Notes under the pieces: generated by a model
Databases searched by the model: none
What the model was told of the DNA's origin: nothing
What the model saw: the letters and a program-made list of their open reading frames with translations, nothing else
In this document: positions 32,771 through 45,500 of the stretch, piece after piece
How positions within the stretch are numbered: the stretch's first letter is position 1
Layout of the letters: every line of letters starts with the position of its first letter
NCBI GenBank assembly: GCA_009760855.2
Contig: WPIO01000020.1
Location: 1,051,001 to 1,115,000 of the forward strand
Direction of reading: 5' to 3'
DNA length: 64,000 nt
DNA from: Cristatella mucedo
Taxonomy: Eukaryota > Bryozoa > Phylactolaemata > Cristatellidae
Translations under genes and position numbers: made by a program

Positions 32771-34690
32771 AAAACTTCCTCTACTCGATATGCCTGCTAG
32801 CGTGCGTCCTTCGCATTTCTTCTGCGGTGGAGCTATTTTGCAGCAATTCTCGACAAGGGGAGGGGTGCCATTTGTAGCTTTGTCTCCGGGCGCCGAAAGG
32901 TCTCACTACGCCTCTGCTCTGAGGTATGGGAAAATTGACTGGCATCGTGCTACGCTATCGTTAGCACGTCCGCTCGCATTGAAGCCGCTTTTGGCCAGCC
33001 CTAGGAGGCTCGCGTTCTTTTGGTGTGGCGTCACGGCGGCTGCGAGATCTAGTGCGCTTGAGAATTTCGCTGAGTTTGCTCGGAAGGTTTAGTCTGAGCT
33101 GCTGCACGCTTTCGCGACATTGCTCGGTGGGACAGAAAATGCTCGCCGTCTGGCGTTTGTGGTTCTGGGTTTCAACCTCAACGCTCCGCGAAATATTTAG
33201 CCTGCCTCGCTGAGAGGCTTCACTGCCGCCTGCGTGCTCCACCGCGTCGCAAGCGCCATCTCAGGCGGTCGGGATACTTTTCGACGCCGAATGACGCGTT
33301 CATGCCCAACTCCGAGACGCGTTTCGACGGATTGGTGCTGCGCGCGTTGTTTAGGAGACGTCATTTAGAACTGCGTGAGTGGTGCAACCTGATGACGCCT
33401 TGTGAAGAAACGGCATGTATCTAGTGTTCGGTATTGGGTCCGCTTTGTACCTTCGTCCTCGAAAAGCCTCGTCGCTTTTGGTTGACTGCGCAAGACAGGA
33501 GTTCATGTCAGTCAAAATGATGGCTAGAGAGTAAACGTTCGTCTCAGTTGGTGCAGTCAGCTTCTCTTTAAAGAAAGCAGACTAACGGATGCCTGTGTTA
33601 CTAAATATATATTCATTTGTATAATTATAATCGGGTAACTTCATGCCTTCTAGCAGCTTGTGTCTATCTATTGTTTTGTTGGTTGACGGTTGGAAGGGTT
33701 CCTAGAAAGCAGAGAAAACCTCAAGCAAATTTTTTCTTAGATAATTATGGCTATCAATGTGTGCCAACTTTCTCTCTAATATCCCTTCTGATTACGAAAG
33801 GCTGGTCGAAAGGCTTGGCGATTGTTTGAACGTGCCCTGCAGCTCTGCTTTCCGGAAACAAAACATTAACTCATCTGTTCTGCATGAGTCTTAGGAATAC
33901 TAGCTCTTATAGAAACCTACTTTCAAGTTTTCTATCTCAGTTCAGAAACCGTGCTTCTTTGACCTTGACACATCGAGTTACATTTTGTGAGAGCCTGCTT
34001 CGCCACTAGCAAAACGTTTTTCCATCAGCCTGTCTTTTTGCTTTTAAAGTTTCATATATTGACCATATCTATTCTGAGTAAATTAAAATTTGTAAAATGC
34101 GCTCGTTTTTCTATTTCGAAATTTTTGTTTGCACAAAAAATAATGGCTACTTAAGTCCTCATAGTGTCCTGAACTGAATTTTTTACTTTAAAGGATCATT
34201 AATTGTTTTTAGGTTGCGCATGTTCCCCACTAAGCTTCCTGTATGTTCTGCATAGTTTAGCAAGTAATTATGTGTGCTAGTTATGAAGCAGCTGTTTTAA
34301 AAAAATTCCATGGTTTTGGGACAATGGCCGAGACGAAGACTTCGATCTTCCATTGCGGAGTTAGGTCAAACTTAGGTCAACTCTTTATTGCACCAAAACA
34401 CCTTTCCTGTTGCGACCGTTACTTGTACCAAGTTTAATCTCGACTATTCAATTTCTTTTGGTTTTTTATACTATTTATGTATCTGATGGAAATAAATCCA
34501 AGCCCCGTGGGGGATAACTGCACATTTCCATTCATTACCCCGTGATTTTACGAAGCTGCACTCTATTTCCCCGTGTTTGCTGTCGGCAGCATTGCGAAGC
34601 TGGCTAAAAACTAAATGAATACTTGATTGTGTGCTGTATTATTTCCAGCCTGGTCTGAGTGAAATGATGCTGCTGAGGAAATCGCCACTT
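32771..34690. other. Intergenic, no gene recognised
   Basis: The stretch from 32.8 to 33.5 kb is moderately GC-rich with a 100-codon chance frame on the plus strand and an overlapping one on the minus strand; neither has motifs or a splice context. From 33.6 to 34.6 kb it is AT-rich and empty. Confidence 0.5.
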
Positions 34691-34754
34691 AAGTAAACGG
34701 TTTAGGAGTCGCTTTCACAACCTCACCGATAATGAGAGAGACACAGAGAGAGGG

Positions 34755-34769
34755 AGAAAGGGAGAGAAA

Positions 34770-34838
<69 letters not shown>
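34755..34838. repeat. (GA)n microsatellite
   Basis: A pure ga tract of about 75 bp preceded by gaga-rich sequence. It sits about 75 bp before a LINE-B 3' end. Confidence 0.96.
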
Positions 34839-34841
<3 letters not shown>

Positions 34842-34910
34842 CAGCAGCGACGTCGCCATTTCGTGTTCCGCGTAGCAATTCAATTCACTGAAGCTGACAG
34901 TGGCTTCGCT

Positions 34911-35150
34911 ACTCTCCTGCTGCCGACTATGGCTCATCCTTCCCAGCAGTCTTGAGCTGATACTTCCACGCTACTCACTACCTCAACTGCTCACCTGACT
35001 CTGCTATGCTTACCCTTCTCTTTGTTGCGTGAGATGAAGTCTGTTGGCTACCAAAAGCCGCTTAGGCTGTGAGTGCGCTATACGAAACTCTCCCGCATAA
35101 CACCCACACTGTCTTTGTGGCTTTGTGGAGTTACAGACGGAGATACTGTA
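34911..35150 (+). mobile_element. LINE-B 3' UTR copy, strongly 5'-truncated
   Basis: About 240 bp from ctgctgccgactatggctc to gtggagttacagac match the 3' UTR of the LINE-B copy at 13,055-13,310, with a few indels. No coding sequence is retained. Confidence 0.82.
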
Positions 35151-36700
35151 CATTACATTCGCTCGTTCCGCTATGCGGCCAGTCGCTCGCCACGCCCACC
35201 TAATCGGGTGCTGCTTCAAAAAATACGCGCAGCTTCCACGGGCGGAGCCGCGGCGGCATTGCGAGCATTACCAGCATGGCGAGCCGAGCTCAAGCGGCGC
35301 GGCTCCGCATAGCGCAGGCCGGCGCCCGCAGCGAGTATCGCGAATGTCGCTCGCGAGCGGCCGCATCGCTAGTCTCGCTGACCTCGGCTCCATCGATCTC
35401 CCACTACCTGCGCAGCGGCCCCCGCGGCGGCGGCGCGTTTGGGCTGTCGTGTCACCGAGCGCCATTGGACGTTCGCCTAGCTCGCCATTCAAATGGGGAG
35501 CGCCTGTCAGTCGACAATGGGAGGACGGGCGCCGCTGCGAGGCAACAGGAGTATCGACTGCGACGCCGCGAACATTTGGCCGGCGCTCGTGCCCGCACGC
35601 CCGCCCCGGCGCAACAATAGCGGCGGGCAATGTTTGCACTAGCAGCAGCCGCCACCGCAGCGATGGCCACCACAGCGGGCGGCCGCAAAGCGTCGCTGCA
35701 GAAGAAGGACGGACTTAGGCGATTTCGCGAGAACGCGAAGGACCTGAAGGAGGCGGCGCAGCCAGGCGACGGCTACTACTGCACGTCGCTCTGGTATCCG
35801 CGCCTCTCGGACGGCCCGCTCGAGGAGACCGTCTGCCTGGTCGCTTCCGACGGCACCACGCTGGTCGCTCGCCAGAGGCCGTCGTCGGAGCGCAGCGACT
35901 CGAGACGCAGCGCGGGCACGGCGGCGGCGGCGGCGCGGGACGATTCGGTACCCGGCGACGGCGGCGCCGCCGCCGACTCTCTGGGAAGCGGCGACGGCGG
36001 AAACTACGCGCCGCCGCCGCCGCACGTCAAGCACGAAAAGTAAGCTCGCGAGCGCTTTGTATTTCGGGCGTCCGAACGGATCTTTTCATCGAAACGGGCG
36101 CGGCGCGCGGGCCTGGACGAGCGACGGATGCGGAAACGGAGAGCTAGCTGCACGCTGGCGAACAGCACTCTCGGCCGGCGGAGAGTTGCGTTTCGCGTGG
36201 CGCAGCCAGCTTTTAGCCGCCCCTTCGGGTCTGACGGGTCGGTTGCGATCATTGCGACGAATCCCTCTCGAAGCAGCAGCGACTATCGGCGCTGTGGCCA
36301 TCGCCGTCGGCAGAGAGGCTCAAGGCCCGAGGAGAACGGCGACCACCGCCAGGAGTTCGTAGCGATCTCCGCTGACGAGGCGAATCGTGCTTTGCACTGG
36401 CGGCGGCGGCTGAGGTCGTGGTCGAAGGGACGGCGCTCGCCCGTGCAGCCTAGTGTCCCTAGCGAGGCCAGCGACGATCCGTCGCGACGCGACGCTCGTT
36501 CTTAGCGCGTACTTTCGATCGTTGCTCACCTCGACGCCAGCACCCCGAGAGCGCTCAGCGGACGCAGCGCTGCTCGGCGTCCCACCCGGCGCTCGCTGCC
36601 CACTCGAGGCTACGCCTGAGCATTGCTTCCGCACTTGCGCAAGCAACTCTCTACCACGTGATTTGGCGTGCAAATGAAATAGCGGGGTCAATGCTCGGAC
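35150..36700. other. CpG-rich block
   Basis: CG dinucleotides are dense from about 35.15 to 36.6 kb, unlike the flanks. Such blocks often mark promoters or first exons. No promoter motif or gene could be confirmed except the open frame listed separately. Confidence 0.55.
35630..36043 (+). CDS. Unidentified open frame in the CpG-rich block
   Basis: I do not recognise this protein. The frame is 137 codons long, with a later possible start at Met-12 (MATTAGGRKASLQKKDG). The first half is charged and ordered-looking, with LRRFRENAKDLKEAAQPGDG and YYCTSLWYPRLSDGPLEE. The second half is low-complexity Ala, Gly and Ser. The stop codon TAA overlaps gtaagc, a good donor, so it could also be a first exon whose end coincides with the stop. 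It lies between the minus-strand RARS2 and the plus-strand androglobin gene. In CpG-rich DNA long frames arise by chance, so this may not be a gene. Confidence 0.3.
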   Translation: MFALAAAATAAMATTAGGRKASLQKKDGLRRFRENAKDLKEAAQPGDGYYCTSLWYPRLSDGPLEETVCLVASDGTTLVARQRPSSERSDSRRSAGTAAAAARDDSVPGDGGAAADSLGSGDGGNYAPPPPHVKHEK

Positions 36701-37540
36701 AGCTAGGACCGCTGCAGGTTCGAGCTGAAGAGCGGACGAGCTAAACGCAGCGGTTGAGCACAAGGTTCGCGTCCTTGCTCCTCGTGGATCCAGGAGAAAT
36801 GCTGATTATTAGAGAAATGAGAATACAACGGCATACGAATTTCTTGAAAATTCAACGCGGAGAATCTCAGTGGCAATCTAAAACAGCCGAAATTGGAATA
36901 ATTTTCAATCCTTATTTGGCTGTTAACTATCCCTCCATCTAATGAAACGCGTGCGAACTTCTGTCGTTCGTTCTGTCTAGGACGACCATAACTTTTAGTC
37001 GCCTCTGCCGTCCAGGACAGAGGTTTCAACTTTCGCCAGCGGCCTGACTCTGCTGTCGGAGGTCGACTCAACTCGTTCGGGTGACTGGGCACAGTCTCTT
37101 GCCTCGCGAATATTGCGATATGCTTACTGATTATCTAAGTCAACTAACTATTATGAACCTACACGCAGTACACTTAAAAATCTTGTAAATCCCGTTCGTT
37201 CGCATCTTCCTTACATTCCGCCTCACGTTAATACACTGATAAAGGTAAACCCTCAATTTCTAGCATTTCATTTTAAATCCATGCAGTTGACCGGACTTTC
37301 AAAAAGCATTCATCTGATATTTAAACCAAATTCGTCGAAATTGTGTAGGTAGTTCTAACGCGAAATACATCGACGCGACACCTTGCTTAGATTAATATAT
37401 TCTCAATTGGGTCGGAATAGAAGCTGTTGAAAGTTTTTGTGGGCGCTGTTGCAGACAATACTTGTGCCGTTTTCGTGTTCAATTAAGTGGGGGTTCATCA
37501 CAGCGGTTCCCCTATTTTCGTTAACCTCATCAACTATTCA
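36701..37540. other. Intergenic, no gene recognised
   Basis: AT-rich sequence after the CpG block, without long frames, repeats or motifs that I can name. Confidence 0.5.
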
Positions 37541-38045
37541 ATAATAATAATAATAACGATACACTTGATAAAACGCCCTCAGAGAACTTAATCTCTTTCT
37601 AGGCGCAAATAGGCACTTTAAACTTGCTGCAAAGGAAACACGATCGAGCGGTGAGTGGTGTCACGCTAGCTAAACAACAAGAATAACATTGTTAGAGGGT
37701 GACGTGCATGACAGGGTCAGGGTCAGCATGCAAGTGTGGTTAGCGGCAGCATGCAGTGTCAGCACACATACGCACACAAAGCACGAATCACACGGACCCA
37801 CTAAATGCTATCACAAATAGGTGCGTTTTTAATTTCTTTTTAAATATGGTCAAGTCAGGGGATGTCGTGACGGAAGGCGGGATTGAGCTCCAGGCTTTGG
37901 GTACATACGAACTAAAGGCACGGTCTCCAAAAAATTTGATGTGTATACGAGGTATAGATAGACAATTATATTCCGAAGGGCGGGGTGGTACGATGCTTAG
38001 CCTGGTGGGGGAGTAGATCTGATAGGTAGGCTGGAGCCAAAGAAT
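37541..38045 (-). mobile_element. LINE-A 3' end with ORF2 C-terminus
   Basis: It opens with (aat)n, then the reverse of the tail and 3' UTR. On the minus strand about 37,780-38,040 encodes [28 protein letters not shown] and a diverged TFKR-like end, homologous to the copy at 30.2 kb but with stops. It is more decayed and reaches further 5'. Confidence 0.83.
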
Positions 38046-38484
38046 GAAGTGGATTGTTCTGAAGGTTTTCTTAGCTTAATCCATACCCTTGACAGTCATA
38101 AGCACAGTGCACAGGCTAATCTGCACCGAAGCGTGCATTCTTCACATTAAATTCATTTGGTCAGTCACAGGCCATAACTCAAAAGAACCCACACCGTCGG
38201 CTTTCGGACCAATCCGGTGCACGGAGCTGAGGGAATTCGAGTGCCGAACGCATGTCGCCCGTCGAGGCCGCGGCTTTAGTAAGTCGGCGAGCTAACGTGG
38301 CCTACGCTTCGAAAAAAAGGTGAACGGCTCATTTTCGTGCTCCATTGCTTCGCTGCGGTTATTCGGCTGGTTTCTTTTCGAACCCGACGGCGTGAGCTTA
38401 CGGTCCGATGGTACTGGGAGGGGCGGTGTCGCTAGATCATCTGCGCTGCACCACATACACCAATGCGCATGCGGGGTGCTGAGC

Positions 38485-38497
38485 GTCTCCCGGCAAC
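38485..38497 (+). promoter_or_regulatory. X-box-like RFX site upstream of androglobin
   Basis: gtctcc-c-ggcaac fits the X-box pattern GTNRCC, short spacer, RGYAAC with one mismatch in the left half. It lies 77-89 bp upstream of the inferred start codon at 38,574. X-boxes bind RFX factors that drive cilium and sperm genes, and androglobin belongs to that programme in vertebrates. One site of this length can occur by chance. Confidence 0.45.
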
Positions 38498-38573
38498 GCC
38501 GGGGTTAGCGGCGGTAGGCTCCACGCCGCGCCTACGGACTTAGGCTCCCGGCGCGTGCCTAATAATACAAAAT

Positions 38574-38644
38574 ATGCCTCCAAAGGCACCTAGGAAAACT
38601 GATTCAGCAGTGAGAGTTAATTCCGCGAATGCAAAGCAGTATGA
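38574..38644 (+). CDS. ADGB: Androglobin exon 1 (inferred start)
   Basis: ATG at 38,574 begins [18 protein letters not shown] and ends at donor gtaagt in phase 2. The joined codon with exon 2 is GAA, and the frame stays open. The basic MPPK start is common in this kind of protein. No similarity proves it, so the start is an inference from phase and position. Confidence 0.6.
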
Positions 38645-39344
38645 GTAAGTATAAGCGGCTGATCTGGCTTCTTAACGATAGCTAGTACTGACGATACAAT
38701 CGTTGCCCGCGGGCGAGTTAGCTGATTTCAGGGGTCGAGCGCAGCTGCATGTGTACAGCCATTGGCTCTAAGTAATATAGCTCGAAGACATTCAGAGCAT
38801 CCAGCTTATTCGCAATTGCTCTCCGGCACCCGCGTTATGTCTCTCGAATGCCCGAGAAATAGGCACCTTATAAGTACGCCCCCTAAAACCTAGATCGCCT
38901 CAAATCACACTGGGTTCACACTGGGTATTATATACTGCAGATGGCCTTTTCATTTGTTTTATGGCAAAGTAAATTTGTTTGTATTAAAATCCATCAGTGT
39001 AGAACATGCACTCGGATGGGGGTTCTAGCGCAACTGAAACCTTCATGCTCGGCAGACGCATAGCAATGAAACTTCTTCGACACTACTGCTTGCAGAGCTT
39101 CGCTACTTGCCCAGGCGAAAAAGATACAAGTCTGGCCGGAATGGAGCGACGTCGACATCAACGCAGAGAAATGGGTAGGTCTGTCTTCATCGCGGTCACG
39201 CTGGATCGTGTCTAGTTCTGGATCGAGCACAACATGCAAATCTTCGCAACAAATCTTGTCTGGATCTAAGAGAGAGTCAGCCAGATCATTCCCCGTCATA
39301 TTATACCTTTTCCTCGTGGGTGCCTACACACTTACACACGCAAT

Positions 39345-39397
<53 letters not shown>

Positions 39398-39463
39398 GCG
39401 CGCGCGCACACACACACACCCACACACACACGCATGCACACACACACACACACACACACGCAT

Positions 39464-39506
<43 letters not shown>

Positions 39507-42500
39507 TAAACACACATCCGCATTGTCATAAAAGTTAGTGCTATGCATTCAGGCTTCAGCTGAGCATCTGCAAGTAAATGTAGGTCATTCTCTTTGTTTT
39601 TGTCCTAAGTTCGTATTAATAATCATTGTTGAGTCCAGTGGCAATATTTGTAGAGGCTATGACATCACCGTTCCCATCTTCATTATTAAGTTAAATGCAC
39701 TCTTTTTGGATGGCCATAATTCTATACCAGCTTACTTTGCATCTGCTGCAGCATGGGTGCCATTCATATAGTGTTTTCAAGACTATGTCCTTTGTAAGAA
39801 TCCTGATAGCAGATTGCACCACAATATGAATCCGATGTAGTTTTGCCTGGCTATGTAAATCAGTTTGTATATGTCTTCTGTGTGGTAACACTTCCTTAAA
39901 CAATCAGAAAGAACCCCACCGGGAGTTTTCTAGCATTTCTGGTGCAAACAACACTGTAAATAACTTGTTGGATCTCACAATGTGCAGTACCACATTTAGC
40001 ATGCCCAGCTGGTTTGGTCTAGCAGTTAACGTGCTCGCCCCGATCAAGGTGTGGCTGAGGTCGTGGGCTCGAGCCCCGAGGCATATGTGAAGCGCCTGAA
40101 TAGAGAGATTAAGTTCTCTTGGGGTGCTATACAAATGAATTATATTTTAGCATAACTTTACTGAGCACCTGCTTCTCTGTTTAACCAATCACACTAGATA
40201 ACAAGACACGAATGCACAAAAACTACTCTGTAGATGTACACGTTTTACTGGCAGGTGCTAGTGTATTGTAAACAAAGAGAGTGGCAGCAAGAAGTTGCTT
40301 GCTCACTTGCCTACATAGCAATGCCTTGCACCCAAGTCTCAAGCTTAGGATCAGCTGCACTAACCCTACGTGCACGGCTTACAGTGTGCTGTAATTTAAG
40401 CCCCCTCTCGTTCTGTACTACCCACATCTACTCCTGATTCTGCCATCGTGAAAGGCAAATATTTAAGATTTAAACCAGGAAGCATCTACATTCCAAGGTA
40501 ATCTCCACAGTGGTTAAGGTTATCTCTTGGCATTTACTAGGTGCATTAGTAGTAGTAATTAATACAGTAATAATAAGACGTTTGTATAGTACCCCAAAAG
40601 AACCAAATCTCTGTGTAGGCGCTTTGTTTGTTGCTAAGAAAGCAATAATGACACGTTTATATACCACCCTAAGATGTTAGGGACTTTAAATAGCTGAATG
40701 GAGGCATATCAACAGATTTGGTATAATAACACGCACAACAATTTCAGTTCGTGCAAGCCCCTACTGGGATGCAGGGAGCCACTGGGCCTGGCCCATCTAG
40801 ACAAGACTCGAAAGGCCACCTGAAACATAACTTCAGCCCTGCCAGCCGGGTACAGATGCTGTTGAGTATCCGACCTCATCTAGAATTCCTGTTTTATTTG
40901 TACGATCGATGCTGGATTATCTTTGGTTGATCATGTGCAACATAAGCCTTATGTTACATAGGATGTCGATTTGTATTTTGGCATGGTACTGAGTCTTTCA
41001 TCCTGCAGATTGGCAAGGTTACGTGTGGCCTCAGGTCAGCCGTAGATCAAACCGTGGTATTGCAAAACAAATTTCTGAAAGGCATATAGTGGAGATAATA
41101 CGGTAGACAAAGCATCCGGGAACATTTATCGAGTCGAATACACCCTCGATCTGAATAGCCATCGAGCTGGCTTGACAGTGATGACAGGGCCCACCGGTCA
41201 ACTGCTGCTGTTGAACGTTGACCGGCACCATTCGTTCCGTTTTCTGGTACTCTTCTTCAGATCGGGATGAATACTGAGCATGAGCACTGTGATTATTAAG
41301 TATGGTGTTCACCTTTGTCTGGTTTCATCTTATCCTTAGTGTGTTCTGCAGAGTGTGGCATCGTATTCTCTTTGGTCCCGGCTTGTCGTCGGTAAACTAC
41401 CATCGCTTATGATGGTTACCTCTGGCCAAGTCATCGTAGGGTGCTTCGTTAGCACATGTAGGGAAGCACATGAATTAGAAGTGATTGAGAAGAACGATCG
41501 GTCTTTCTGATAAGACTCTGGGATGGTTCAACCATGCTTGGTCGATCGTCTCCAGTTCACGTCGTGTGGCAGTCAGATTTCATCCAGCAGCCACTCACTT
41601 GTGGAATTCCACTCACGGGTCTGTACTCTGTCTGTTACTGTCATCCATTTACGTAGAGCCTCCATATAAGGTAATTCAGGCCCATGACATTGCTTGCAAC
41701 TTCAATGCAGACGACGTCAGCTTAGCTTTTAATTAAAGCCATCAGAGCCAACCGCAAAGATCGATAAACTGAACGCCTCCCTTGACGACATCCAGTCCTG
41801 AGGCGTTGACCGATTCCTTAAACTGAAGCACTTTAAAATTGAACTCATAGGAAACGGGAGGATACGGCTGTAATAATTGACTTTGCTTTCCTAATAGGAG
41901 ATGTCGTGGTGCGACTGTGAATCATTGAGTGCTCCTGAGGGGTGTCCCTTTGGACGGCTGCTTCGAGTTAGAAAGTTTATGCAGTAGGTGCATCAAATTC
42001 CAGTCATAAATTCGATCACAAATTAGGGACTCCTTACACCAGTGGCTGGCTAAAGAACTTACAAGCTTCTCGACACAACGTCTAGACTAGTCTACTGTAA
42101 CTCAGTATTGGTAGGGCTGCCAAAGAAACCATTATTCCTCCACAGCTGTTGATGAATGTGGTTGCTTGCCTGGTCTTTAAATGCAAGAGACTTAATGACT
42201 CCCTGGCTAAAGTAGATGCCCGTTAATTAACAGGATGCAGAAAAAAATTCGTACTTTGACCTACGGTACATGGACTGCTATGTGTTATGCACTCCGAACC
42301 TAGCCAAACTGCTGCACCAGTTTCAGCCTCCTGTGCCCACGGGTCTACTCCGGACAATAAATTAGCCGTCCTCCGTGGGCCCGAGATTGTGCATCTCGCT
42401 TCTGTAATTCTAGCGCAAAGACATTTCCCGGCCGCCCACTAGAGCTCGTGTCCTTTCCAATGATCCTGAGCCGCTGCATCCGTGCTTGCTACGTCACTTC

Positions 42501-45500
42501 CTCGACTATCCTCCCGATTGCTGCTATGCTTCTTGCTTTCTCTTTGTTAAGTGAGATGACGTGTGGTGGATACCGTATGGCCACCAGAAGCTTTTTAGGC
42601 TTTTAAAGTCGTGCTGTAGAAAGCTTTCCCGAGTGCAGCCGGTTGCATGGGTAACGAGGTAAACACACCAGCTCATGTATCAGCTGACGCGGCCTTGCGG
42701 CTAGCTCATGTAGCAGCTGATGAGGCCTTGTGGTCATATGCGGGATCACGGAGGAGATGGCCACGTCGCATCTGTCTTTTGTCAAGTCACTCTCCGCTGC
42801 CGCCGCCGGTCCAGTTACGTGCAGGCTGTGTGCCACCTGACTTGAGCAGCGCTGCTTGTCTTTGCCAGGGCGTGCTGGCAGCAGCCAAGGTAACGTAGCC
42901 GATAGACGTGAGAATCTTTTTTTTTCTATCTACTTTTTTTTGGAGCTAGCCTCGGTGTACTTTATTAGTCCGATAAGGGCTCTTCGGCCGGCACTCCTCG
43001 GTCTGATGCGGCCAGCTTGTCTTTGCCGTCTGCCCGCTGCCGCCGCTGCGCTTCGTCGGAACGACGGCCCACCAGCGGGCATGCCTGCCGTGCCTGAACT
43101 AGCAGCAGTGCGCTCTTGCTTCGTCGTGCTGCTCTGCTAACACCTAGGTCGGCTTGAGCCACTTCTTTCGGTGTCTGCCCACGTGCTGTGGTCGCGGGGC
43201 TCGCGGTACTTTTGCTACTGAAGCAGCATTTGAATTGCATTGCATCGGCTAGCCGTTGGTTGTTTTTGTGTTTAACAAGTGGCCTTGCTCCACCATCGTC
43301 TCGCTTTGGTGCCTCCGAGAGACAGACTTCTTAATGCGCTTGTTATGACTTATTTCTGTTAGCCCTTGTTCAGTCGGACATGGGCTACCTAGGCATCCAG
43401 GCTTGTGCCTAGCAATCGTCACGTGTGCCTAGCGATTGTCACGATCGCCAGCATTGGCTTTAACACATGTTTCCCGAGTTTAGCATCGTCCTGTTTAGCT
43501 GCAGCTTATCGCCGTAAACGCCAAAGCTTTTTAGATGCTGCCACTTGCTTTTAAAATGCCGGCTTTGCACTGCTTCGTTTGCCTGCCGTTGCCAACTTTG
43601 TATGAACGGTTTGAACATATTTGCATTGCATTTATTGTGCCACATGACCAAGTAGATCACACCACGGGGCATCGATGAGCCCCGACCTTTAACTGGTGAC
43701 CTTGCTGCTTGTGATGTTTCTACCCAGTGGCAGCTGGCCACCTTGTGTTTTGTTGGTCGTACGTTAGCCCAGAGGTTGAAGGGCAAGGCGTTGCTACGCA
43801 CTTGTCGTTGGATTCATCGCTCTAGCCCGGCTCTAGCCCCGTACTGTCCACCATCACGGACCACTGCTGTCGACTACTGGGAGCGACATGCAGCTACGAA
43901 GGCAGCTCACACTTCCTTTTGCGGTTATGCTCGGTTATCTCTTCGGGGATTTATTTGTTACCTGCATAATGTTATGTTACCACTTACCTGCATAATGAAA
44001 ACTGGTTACAAGTGGTGCCAGGTGGTTGACTGGCCTTTTAAGCCACCAAGAAAAAGTGCAAAGCAGAGTTTGAACGACAGCCCGAGGCTAGGGATGGATC
44101 TGCTGTTGGTTATTGGTTAAAATAATAATAATAATACATTTGTTATAGCACCCTCGGAGAACTCAATCTCTTTCTATGCACGTTACAATTGCTGTAAAGT
44201 AAACATGATCACATGGTTAGCGGTAGCATGCTCAATGAACAACAAGCATAGCATGATTAGGGGTGACATGCACCTGGTCAGCATGCAAATATGGTTAGTG
44301 ACAGCATGCTCAGTGGCAGCACGAATAAGCACACACAGGACGAATCACAGGGACTCACTAAATGCTTTGGTAAATAGATGCGTTTTTAGTTCTTTTAGGT
44401 ATGGTCAATTCAGGGGATGTCGTGATGCAAATCGGGAGTGAGTTCCATGCTTTGGGAGCATACGAACTAAAGGCATGGTCTCCAAAGGATTTGAGGTTCG
44501 TACAAGGTATAGGTAAATGATTAGATTCCAAAAAGCAGGTGGTACGATGCTTAGCCTGGTGGTGAGTAGATCTGGTAGGTAGGCTGGAGCCAAAGAACGA
44601 AGGGACCTAAAAGTGAGTGACTAATCCTTGAAGTCGATGCATTGTTTGACTGGGAACCAGTGCAGGCTGGCGAGAAGTGGTATGCTGTGGCAATATTGTG
44701 GTTATCATCTCATCGACTGTTGGTTGATATAACGGACTAGCATTGTAAGATCATGCTAGTGATAGAGGATGCCAGTGGAACTAATACAAAATCATCTTCG
44801 CGTACATCTCTTAATGTCCGGCGGCAGCACCAGCTGCTGCTGTGCAGGTGCCCTGACTCATCGTCTTGTGCATGACATGGTCAACTATGGTAGGCCGACC
44901 TCCACCGAATCTCCACCGGATCCCGTGCATGTGTATTTGTGCGTGCGGGCATGTGTGTGCGCGCGAGCTCGCAGTCGTGTGTGTGTGTGTGTGTGTCTGT
45001 CTGTGTCTGTGAGTGTGTCTGTGTGTGTGTGTGTGTGTATATCTGTGTGTGTATATGTCTGTGTGTGCCTGCGCACGCACGGATGATCCATGTTTGTGCA
45101 GCACAGCACCGGTCTGCTTGGCTGGCTCGCCCTGGTCTGCTTAGCTGGCCTGAATTAAGCTGCTGAATTAACTCGAGTCACTTTAGTCCCTTCGATGCTA
45201 TGAACGCTGCAGGCGTTGGCGATTTTCTCAAACGTTGCCAGCTGGTTCTTTACACAAATGCGTAATGCTTCGTAATATATGAGTCGAAGCGGTTTTACTA
45301 TTGACGATCCCCGATTGCAGACCGAACCATGTCTAACAAGTCATCATCGCGGCTTTTTAAAAGTTCACCTCTAGCACGGCCCCACATTTGCAGCTGATGC
45401 TGATGCTCTCATTGGCAGCTGTGTTCCTGCAGTAGCTGTTTGAACAGTTTTGCATGAGAGCGAGTACAGCTCGTCTTGCTTTGTTTTCTGCTGTCTATTC

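Noticed and set aside
32790-33092. 100-codon plus-strand frame and overlapping minus-strand frame
   Set aside because: No motif, no splice logic and no recognisable family; likely chance in GC-richer sequence.
36320-36763. 147-codon minus-strand frame beside the CpG block
   Set aside because: Composition is what CpG-rich DNA gives by chance; Arg/Ser/Pro/Ala-rich without any ordered segment.
39208-39548. Thr/His-rich frame and its Cys/Val counterpart
   Set aside because: They come from a (ca) tract in androglobin intron 2.
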